In this document: positions 1 through 4,922 of the stretch, in pieces
Layout: each line of letters opens with the position of its first letter
How positions within the stretch are numbered: the first letter of the stretch is position 1
From: Candidatus Acidiferrales bacterium
GTDB taxonomy: Bacteria > Acidobacteriota > Terriglobia > Acidoferrales > UBA7541
Reading direction: 5' to 3'
NCBI GenBank assembly: GCA_030043155.1
Contig: JASHYE010000229.1
Location: forward strand, 1-12,009
Length of the DNA: 12,009 nucleotides
Notes under the pieces: generated by a model
The model's input: the letters and a program-made list of their open reading frames with translations, nothing else
What the model was told of the DNA's origin: nothing
Database searches by the model: none
Translations under genes and position numbers: made by a program

Positions 1-635
1 CCTTTGGGGCCGTAGAGTTTGTGCGCGGAAATGGAGAGCAGGTCGATGCCGTCCTTTTGCACGTCGACGGGAACTTTGCCGATGGCTTGCACGCCGTCGA
101 CGTGGAAGAAAATTCCCTTCTCTTTGGCAATCTTGCCGATTTCGGCGATGGGCTGAATGACACCGATTTCGTTGTTGGCATACATGATGCTGATCAAAAT
201 TGTTTTCGGCGTGATGGCGCGGCGCAAATCGTCAAGATTGATGCGGCCATCCTTTTCCACGGGCAAATAGGTCACTTCGTAGCCCTCTTTTTCGAGGCGC
301 TTGCAGGTGTCGAGCACAGCTTTGTGTTCGGTGACCTGGGTGATGATGTGATTGCCCTTTTCGCGATACATCGCCGCGACGCCTTTGATGGCGAGATTGT
401 CGGATTCGGTGGCGCCGCTGGTGATGACAATTTCCTTCGGCGTGGCGTTGATGAGGCGGGCCACTTGCGCGCGGGCTTCTTCGACGCCCTCTTCGGCGGA
501 CCAACCGAAAGCGTGGTTGCGGCTCGCGGCGTTGCCGAACTTCTCGTTGAAATATGGAAGCATTGCATCGACGACGCGCGGATCGACCTGCGTGGTCGCA
601 TGATTGTCAAAATAAATCGGAAGCTTGACTGCCAT
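1..635 (-). CDS. iscS: Cysteine desulfurase, IscS/NifS type (partial, C-terminus outside window)
   Basis: This is the N-terminal 211 residues of a PLP-dependent cysteine desulfurase, which takes sulfur from L-cysteine as an enzyme persulfide and passes it to Fe-S cluster scaffolds and tRNA thiolation in the cytosol. Visible motifs are YFDNHATT (8-15), SGATESDN (73-80), the PLP-stacking His104 in TEHK, NNE (154-156), HVDGVQ with Asp180 and Gln183, and SAHKLYGPK with the Schiff-base Lys206. These positions coincide with E. coli IscS numbering. The persulfide-carrying cysteine, near residue 328 in IscS, lies beyond the window edge, so activity cannot be confirmed here. The ATG at 635 has an AGGAG Shine-Dalgarno 6 nt upstream, which overlaps the stop codon of the Rrf2 regulator, so the two are co-transcribed and probably translationally coupled. 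The IscS-versus-NifS assignment rests on the adjacent IscR-like gene. Confidence 0.95.
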   Translation of the reverse strand, partial: MAVKLPIYFDNHATTQVDPRVVDAMLPYFNEKFGNAASRNHAFGWSAEEGVEEARAQVARLINATPKEIVITSGATESDNLAIKGVAAMYREKGNHIITQVTEHKAVLDTCKRLEKEGYEVTYLPVEKDGRINLDDLRRAITPKTILISIMYANNEIGVIQPIAEIGKIAKEKGIFFHVDGVQAIGKVPVDVQKDGIDLLSISAHKLYGPK

Positions 636-644
636 GCTCTTCTC

Positions 645-1082
645 CTAAATTCTCAATTCGACGACCTCGGAAGCCGGGGCGTCGTCTGCAATCTGCGAAA
701 TAGTGACCTTGCTCAGCACGGTAAGAATGCTGTCATTCACTTTGCGAAGCGGTGCTTTGATGGTGCAGGTTTTCGTTTGCTCGCAATCGCCGTGATGCGT
801 GACGCAGGAAGTAAGCGAAAGCGGGCCGTCGATGGCGTCGATGGCTTCAAGCGCGGTGATGAGACGCGCGTCGCGTGCCAATGTGTAACCGCCGCTCGAG
901 CCATACCGCGCGGTGACAATGCCAACGCGGGCCAAGCGCTGAAGCACTTTGGCCATAAGCGGAGCGGAGATGCCATAAACATCGGCGATGTCCGCGGCGC
1001 TAAATGAGCCTTCTTCAGCGTGCACGGCCAGATGCTTCAAAGCGATGAGCGCGTAGTCGGATTTTTTGGATAGCTTCAGCAT
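645..1082 (-). CDS. iscR: Rrf2-family Fe-S sensing transcriptional regulator (IscR-like)
   Basis: A 145-residue winged-helix regulator of the Rrf2 family. The N-terminus (MLKLSKKSDYAL) is the family's usual start, which fixes the ATG at 1082. The recognition-helix region is around residues 26-52 and the wing near GSSGGYTLAR (61-70). Three cysteines, C93, C100 and C106, lie where IscR binds its [2Fe-2S] cluster, but the spacing is CX6CX5C rather than the CX5CX5C of E. coli IscR, and no His follows at the place of IscR His107; H96 and H97 fall between the first two cysteines. It leads an operon with the cysteine desulfurase (9-nt gap). An IscR type-1-like palindrome lies just upstream, so cluster-dependent autorepression of this operon is the likely mode of control. 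Family membership is secure; the exact orthology (IscR versus another cluster-binding Rrf2 protein) is inferred. No clear Shine-Dalgarno precedes the start. Confidence 0.93.
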   Translation of the reverse strand: MLKLSKKSDYALIALKHLAVHAEEGSFSAADIADVYGISAPLMAKVLQRLARVGIVTARYGSSGGYTLARDARLITALEAIDAIDGPLSLTSCVTHHGDCEQTKTCTIKAPLRKVNDSILTVLSKVTISQIADDAPASEVVELRI

Positions 1083-1097
1083 AAGCTTGTTGCAACT

Positions 1098-1122
1098 ATA
1101 TACGACTCGTTCAGTCGCATAT
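1098..1122. promoter_or_regulatory. IscR type-1-like operator palindrome
   Basis: A 25-bp dyad with 10-bp arms, ATATACGACT (1098-1107) and AGTCGCATAT (1113-1122), that are inverted copies with one mismatch, around a 5-bp centre. The fixed parts of the E. coli type-1 IscR site, ATA...GACT...AGTC...TAT in a 25-bp frame, are all present. It overlaps the predicted transcription start of the adjacent Rrf2 gene, a classic repressor position. Confidence 0.75.
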
Positions 1123-1124
1123 CG

Positions 1125-1154
1125 ATTTTAGGCTCATTTGCGACGGAATGTCAA
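1125..1154 (-). promoter_or_regulatory. Promoter of the iscR-iscS operon
   Basis: On the minus strand a perfect -35 box TTGACA (1154-1149) is followed after 18 nt by TAAAAT (1130-1125), five of six matches to the -10 consensus. Transcription would begin near 1118, giving a 5' UTR of about 35 nt. The operator-like palindrome at 1098-1122 covers this start point. Confidence 0.75.
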
Positions 1155-1270
1155 GCGCTTATGGCAGAGCAAGAGCAGGTTTTTCAAGGAGATAAATTCC
1201 GACTGGCTTGGTCGTAATTAGCTGGAGCACTCGCTCATCCGATGGGGATTTCTGGCGGTTCAGTTGCTAC

Positions 1271-2191
1271 TTACGAATTTGAATGGGCGCGCGAAGCCGC
1301 AAGAACAACGGATCGCGTTCCGCTCTGCTTCAGCATATCGGCGGCCTGGCGGAGGGTGAGATCGTCGGGGACGCGATGATAGTCGAATTCCGTCAATTTT
1401 TCTTTCACAGTTATGGTGTGGAAGAAGAGGGCCTTGCCCGTTATGTTGGTTTCCAGCAGGGTCATATCCCAGTGGTCTCTGGCTACCTGGGCCTGTTTTA
1501 CGTCGAACGTGCCGCCCTTGTTCAGATGACCGAGCATGCCCCAGCCAAATTCAACGCGGCTGGTGATATGGCCACTGAACTCTTCCAGGCGCATATTGAA
1601 CTTACTAATCCAAAAATCGCCGGACATGTGGTGAAAAACTTCGGCCTCGCGGGTAGACGGACGGAAATCGGGATTCGGTGTGAAGGTCAAGTGAATGAGG
1701 CCGTGCTCTTCACCGGCGTACCGGTAGGTGAGGGCATTGGGCAGCAACTTCATGAGATTCTGCTCCTTGTTGAAGTCACTGGAAGAGCTTTCCTTGCGCT
1801 GTTGCTGGTCGGCGGCGCTTGCCAAGAACTTCTGCATGCGAGCCTCTTCAGCGACTTGCTCCTGCTCTGTAAGCGGACGACCGTCGATAGCAATAAGGCG
1901 TTGCACTTCGCCGTTTTTCGTCTCGACGACGTCCCAGGTTTTACTCACGCCGCCTTTGACATCCGTTTTTCGAAAGCGCCAATGGGTCATATCGTCCGCG
2001 TCATCTTTCAGTTCATTGTGAATCACCTGGCGGACCAACTCCTGCGGGTTTTGCCCGGCGGCGGAGGAGCGCGCCGGCTCTCGCCCATCGGCGCGGATAT
2101 CGCGATTTGGAGCAAAAAGCGAAACAGCCAAGACCAGAAGGAAGCCTGAGATTAAAACTTGGCGGAAGAATGGCCGGCTGGTCGGACCCAT
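1271..2191 (-). CDS. Secreted protein of unknown function
   Basis: A protein of 306 residues with a basic N-terminus and a hydrophobic stretch (residues 8-27 of the ATG form), so it is probably exported; the cleavage site is not clear. The mature part is hydrophilic and is rich in Glu, Gln and Lys up to about residue 145. Conserved-looking segments include MTHWRFRKTDVKGG, ETKNGEVQRLIAIDGRPLT, YAGEEHGLIHLTFTPNPDFRP and GWGMLGHLNKGGTFDV. I recall similar secreted proteins from acidobacterial genomes, annotated only as hypothetical; the alternating short strands of the C-terminal half resemble a LolA-like lipid-binding sheet, which is a guess. Two starts are possible: GTG at 2200 (AGGAG only 2 nt away) and ATG at 2191 (11 nt away); I prefer the ATG. 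It is separate from the isc operon (188-nt gap). The antisense reading of this stretch is also open but has no signal peptide or family resemblance. Confidence 0.8.
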   Translation of the reverse strand: MGPTSRPFFRQVLISGFLLVLAVSLFAPNRDIRADGREPARSSAAGQNPQELVRQVIHNELKDDADDMTHWRFRKTDVKGGVSKTWDVVETKNGEVQRLIAIDGRPLTEQEQVAEEARMQKFLASAADQQQRKESSSSDFNKEQNLMKLLPNALTYRYAGEEHGLIHLTFTPNPDFRPSTREAEVFHHMSGDFWISKFNMRLEEFSGHITSRVEFGWGMLGHLNKGGTFDVKQAQVARDHWDMTLLETNITGKALFFHTITVKEKLTEFDYHRVPDDLTLRQAADMLKQSGTRSVVLAASRAHSNS

Positions 2192-2207
2192 TTTGCTCAC
2201 GTCTCCT

Positions 2208-2237
2208 ACGCGCCAGATTGCACGAAAACGGGCGCGT
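2208..2237 (-). other. GC-rich hairpin just upstream of the ribosome-binding site
   Basis: A perfect 7-bp inverted repeat, ACGCGCC (2208-2214) and GGCGCGT (2231-2237), with a 16-nt loop. On the minus-strand mRNA it ends directly before the AGGAG Shine-Dalgarno (2207-2203) of the secreted-protein gene. It could stabilise or tune translation of that mRNA. Without a T tract it is not a terminator for the upstream thioredoxin-fold gene. Confidence 0.4.
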
Positions 2238-2356
2238 TACAACGTTAGATGTTTTCCAGCCCCGAAAGGGAACCGCAGTGGCGCTCGATTTAGCAGCTTG
2301 CCGCAAAAATCATTTAGTCATTGTACGAGCACAATCACATATTTGGTTTCATCCTG

Positions 2357-3232
2357 TCAGGGCTTCCAGCGATTCAAAAATGATTCTACGTCTTGCAAGC
2401 CGATTCGGGTGGTGTTTTCGAAGTCGCCATTTTTTTGCGAGACGAGAAGGCGGCCGTGGCCGTCGAGCACAGCGAGGCTTGGCACTCCTTTTTTCAGGGG
2501 AACCTGATATTTCTGGGCGAGGTCGAGGTTCGCATCGTATTGGCCGATGTTGATGTGCACGACGACGTAGTTGGCTTGGAGGATGCGAGCCACTTCGGGA
2601 TAGTGAAAGGTGGCGTCGAGAACGTGGCAGTCGTAGCACCAGTTGCCGCCGAAATCGAGAAGCACGTGGCGATGCTCGCGCGCCGCGACGGACAAGGCGA
2701 GGCCGATATCGGTGCGAGCTTCGGATGCGTCAGGATAGAGATTGGGCTCGGCCTCGACGGGCTGCGGAAGGCGCGAAAGGTTGGTGCGATTCGTTGCAAC
2801 GATAACAGGTTTGCCGTCGACGTCCGCCCAGACTTGCGCGATCGACGCAAAGGATTTCGAGGCGCCGGTAGCGCTCTGGAGGGTCGCTTCCAACGTGAAG
2901 ATGACGCGAGTCACGCCGGTTTGCGGCGAGTCGACGTGAGCGACGTGGATTGCCAGACGCGAGAGACCCGAGGATTTCAGCGCCGACCAAAAATCCGGCT
3001 CGGCGGAGGGATCATGGCTGGTTCCTTTGGGCGTAGTGGTGACGGATGCAGGAGCGGTGCTGTAGAGCGAATGCAGCGCGCTTGCGTCACCGGAAAGAAC
3101 GGCTGCTTTCCAACTTTGCAGCGGCGAAAATGTAGCCTCGATGCTCTTTGCTGTGTGCTGGGCGCAGGCATTCACTGCGGATAGCGCTATACCGAATGCG
3201 ACAGCAAATTTAAGGGCCAGCTTGCCTTTCAT
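2357..3232 (-). CDS. Exported thioredoxin-fold protein with N-terminal NTF2-like region
   Basis: A protein of 291 residues. An export signal (MKGKLALKF then a hydrophobic stretch to about residue 21) precedes a region (about 28-150) whose WKAAVLSGDASALHSLYS opening resembles SnoaL/NTF2-like (DUF4440-type) domains. The C-terminal part (about 170-291) is a thioredoxin fold: VLLDFGGNWCYDCHVLD with redox cysteines C199 and C202, and the cis-proline loop GVPSLAV (P251). It probably acts in the periplasm as a disulfide reductase or oxidase; the partner is unknown. VNAC at residues 19-22 could be a lipobox, with Cys22 as a lipidated N-terminus. The start at 3232 has GAGG about 8 nt upstream. A longer reading from 3262 or 3358 is open, but a TATAAT box (3266-3261) sits across the 3262 start, which favours 3232. 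It is divergent from the BlaI-type gene. Confidence 0.85.
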   Translation of the reverse strand: MKGKLALKFAVAFGIALSAVNACAQHTAKSIEATFSPLQSWKAAVLSGDASALHSLYSTAPASVTTTPKGTSHDPSAEPDFWSALKSSGLSRLAIHVAHVDSPQTGVTRVIFTLEATLQSATGASKSFASIAQVWADVDGKPVIVATNRTNLSRLPQPVEAEPNLYPDASEARTDIGLALSVAAREHRHVLLDFGGNWCYDCHVLDATFHYPEVARILQANYVVVHINIGQYDANLDLAQKYQVPLKKGVPSLAVLDGHGRLLVSQKNGDFENTTRIGLQDVESFLNRWKP

Positions 3233-3246
3233 GAAAGCGCCTCGCT

Positions 3247-3263
3247 GAACATTGTTGAACATT
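3247..3263. repeat. Direct repeat GAACATT x2, one helical turn apart (operator candidate)
   Basis: GAACATT occurs at 3247-3253 and 3257-3263, exactly 10 bp apart, on the plus strand. A third copy lies at 3315-3321. The pair surrounds the predicted start of transcription of the thioredoxin-fold gene. The third copy lies just upstream of the extended -10 box of the BlaI-type gene. This arrangement fits binding of one regulator at both divergent promoters; the BlaI-type protein is the natural candidate, although the motif is not the staphylococcal TACA/TGTA box. Confidence 0.45.
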
Positions 3264-3266
3264 ATA
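3261..3266 (-). promoter_or_regulatory. Perfect -10 box of the thioredoxin-fold gene
   Basis: TATAAT on the minus strand, 28 nt upstream of the chosen start, with no recognisable -35 box at 16-18 nt. Transcription would start near 3254, inside a pair of GAACATT repeats, so an activator or repressor may act here. The -10 call is moderate because the -35 is missing. Confidence 0.45.
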
Positions 3267-3330
3267 GTTCCCCCACTCCACAGATGCCCAGCGCACGGCG
3301 AGGATTCAAGGCCCGAACATTGCGCCTCTC

Positions 3331-3339
3331 TGATATACT
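3331..3339 (+). promoter_or_regulatory. Extended -10 promoter of the blaI-type gene
   Basis: TGATATACT is an extended -10 element (TG, one base, then TATACT, five of six matches). Extended -10 promoters can work without a good -35, and none is seen here. The transcript would begin near 3346, about 54 nt before the BlaI-type start codon. Confidence 0.5.
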
Positions 3340-3399
3340 CCCGTGGCGACGCTGCCAAGATACATTCTTTGGCGGGAAGGAATGCTCACGACAGGATAA

Positions 3400-3834
3400 A
3401 TGATCCCTTTTGGAAAATCGCGCAATGCAACAGAGGGCGGCGCGGCTTTGGGGCGGCTCGAGCTGAGCGTTATGGAAATCGTGTGGCGGCGCGGGGAATC
3501 GAGCGTTCGCGATGTAGTCGCGAAACTGGAGCGGCCGCGAGCGTATACGACGATAATGACCACACTCGATCGCTTGTACAAGAAAAATTTGCTCGAACGG
3601 CGGAAAGCGGAGCGCGCTTTCCTGTATTCGCCGCGATGCTCGCGGGATGACTGGGAGCGCGAACGCGCTGACGGCTTGCTGGCGGGCTTTTTGTCCCGCT
3701 CCGAACCTTCACGCGATCTGCTGATTTCCTGCCTGGTGGATGCCGCCGGCAAGTATGATGATGCGCTGCTCGAAGAGCTGGAAAAGAAAATCCGCGCCAA
3801 GCGCAAGGAACTGCTGCAGAGGAGCGGGCGATGA
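3400..3834 (+). CDS. BlaI/MecI-family transcriptional repressor
   Basis: A 144-residue winged-helix repressor of the BlaI/MecI/CopY (penicillinase repressor) family. The LGRLELSVMEIVWRRG segment (17-32), the SSVRDVV helix (35-41), the recognition segment RAYTTIMTTLDRLYKKNLL (47-65) and the wing RRKAERAFLYSP (68-79) follow the family pattern. The C-terminal helices (about 82-140) would form the dimer. The Asn-Phe bond cut in staphylococcal BlaI is absent from the protein, so any cleavage by the partner peptidase must use another site. Its stop overlaps the start of the M56 peptidase gene by 4 bp (ATGA), so the two are one translationally coupled unit. The start has AGGA 4 nt upstream and is directly preceded by the stop codon of a five-codon reading frame (3382-3399). 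Likely targets are its own operon and perhaps the divergent thioredoxin-fold gene. Confidence 0.92.
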   Translation: MIPFGKSRNATEGGAALGRLELSVMEIVWRRGESSVRDVVAKLERPRAYTTIMTTLDRLYKKNLLERRKAERAFLYSPRCSRDDWERERADGLLAGFLSRSEPSRDLLISCLVDAAGKYDDALLEELEKKIRAKRKELLQRSGR

Positions 3835-4808
3835 TTCTTCCCTACACGCTGCGGCTGATCTGCCTGTGCTTCGCGTCGTTTTTCGTGGTGCACACCGCGA
3901 TGGCCTCAGCCGTTTGGGTTGCTGCTCCGAGAGCGATGCGCACGGGCGAATCGATGCGGCCGCGAAGCGGCGCAAGATTTTTGCTGGGATTGCGGCTGCT
4001 GCCGGTCGCGCTTGCCGCTCTGGCCGTCGCCGGCCTTTGCGTGCCGAGCTATTTATGGCTGGAGACAAACGAATCGACCGAACGCGTTGGACTGGCATGC
4101 TGCGCACTGGCTCTGCTTGGCATGCTGCTCTGTGCGGATTCGCTGATCCGTTCGGTTCGGGGAATTTTCATTTCCTGGCGCGGACTGATGCAATCGAAGC
4201 ATGCAGGATTCAAAAAGGAGCACAGTCACCTGCTCCCAGTTACGATCATTAATAGCGACGCGCCTGTGCTGGCGCTGGCAGGGCTCTTGCGGCCCCGCAT
4301 AATTGTCTCAAGCTCGATTTTGCAGTCGTTATCCGCCAAGGAGCTCGAAGCCGCCGTCGAGCACGAGCGCGCTCATCAAAGGTCACATGACAATTGGAAA
4401 AGGCTGGCGCTTGTTTTTGCGCCGGAGATTCTGCCGTTTACGCGCGCCTTCGCGCCACTGAACCGATGCTGGGCAAAGCTGATCGAATGGGCCGCGGACG
4501 ACGATGCCACGCAGGGGAATTTCGGACGTTCGCTTTCGCTGGCGGCGGCTTTGGTGCGAGTGGCGCGAATTGGCGGGGCGTTTTCCCCTTCCCCACTGAT
4601 CAGTTTTTTTCTTGGACGCGAGCGCGAGCTTTCTGCGCGCATTGAGCGCCTGATCGCGCCCGTCCCTGCAAGGATTGACCCCCCTCGTCAATTGCGAATG
4701 GGGCTGAAAATCGGAGTGGCAGTTTTTGGCGTGCTGGCTATCGCTGCAATTCTCCATCCATCCGTGCTTGTTTCAGTTCACGAAGCGCTCGAGCAACTGC
4801 TTCGCTGA
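3831..4808 (+). CDS. M56-family (BlaR1/MecR1-like) membrane metallopeptidase without sensor domain
   Basis: A 325-residue integral membrane zinc peptidase of family M56. Hydrophobic segments near residues 5-30, 52-75, 86-105 and 291-312 give about four membrane spans. The cytosolic catalytic part has the HExxH motif HERAH (178-182: zinc ligands His178 and His182, catalytic Glu179) and a likely third ligand Glu219 in LIEWAADDDA. The segment DAPVLALAGLLRPRIIVSSSIL (143-164) just before it is also typical of the family. In BlaR1 a C-terminal extracellular penicillin-binding domain senses the drug; here the chain ends about 13 residues after the last membrane span, so no such domain exists. It is coupled by a 4-bp overlap to the BlaI-type repressor, which it would cleave or help inactivate. 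The input signal is unknown; a membrane or envelope cue, or a partner protein, is possible. The TonB-receptor-like gene begins 114 nt downstream. Confidence 0.9.
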   Translation: MILPYTLRLICLCFASFFVVHTAMASAVWVAAPRAMRTGESMRPRSGARFLLGLRLLPVALAALAVAGLCVPSYLWLETNESTERVGLACCALALLGMLLCADSLIRSVRGIFISWRGLMQSKHAGFKKEHSHLLPVTIINSDAPVLALAGLLRPRIIVSSSILQSLSAKELEAAVEHERAHQRSHDNWKRLALVFAPEILPFTRAFAPLNRCWAKLIEWAADDDATQGNFGRSLSLAAALVRVARIGGAFSPSPLISFFLGRERELSARIERLIAPVPARIDPPRQLRMGLKIGVAVFGVLAIAAILHPSVLVSVHEALEQLLR

Positions 4809-4922
4809 TTTTCCGCGCTCTCTTCTGCGGTTGCCAAACTACGAGTCATGGTAGTAGTTCAATGTGTGCTTTAGTCTGACGCCCTAAATTGTTTAATACC
4901 ATCCAAACTCGGGAGCCACTCA

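Noticed and set aside
21..1007. Long plus-strand open frame (328 codons) across the isc genes
   Set aside because: It is antisense to a cysteine desulfurase and an Rrf2 regulator that carry all family motifs. It spans both genes and their junction and has no recognisable domain; it is a by-product of codon bias.
1283..2149. Plus-strand open frame (288 codons) opposite the secreted-protein gene
   Set aside because: The minus-strand reading has an export signal, a ribosome-binding site and conserved-looking segments; the plus-strand reading has none of these.
2393..3184. Plus-strand open frame (263 codons) opposite the thioredoxin-fold gene
   Set aside because: The minus strand encodes WCYDC and a cis-proline loop with a signal peptide; the plus-strand product resembles nothing.
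3233..3358. N-terminal extension of the thioredoxin-fold protein to 3358
   Set aside because: The extension precedes a good signal peptide, has no family resemblance, and would run across the divergent promoter region including a perfect TATAAT box.
4841..4863. Possible terminator hairpin after the M56 gene (AACTAC / GTAGTT)
   Set aside because: The stem is only 6 bp with an 11-nt loop, is not GC-rich and has no T tract; it is too weak to call.
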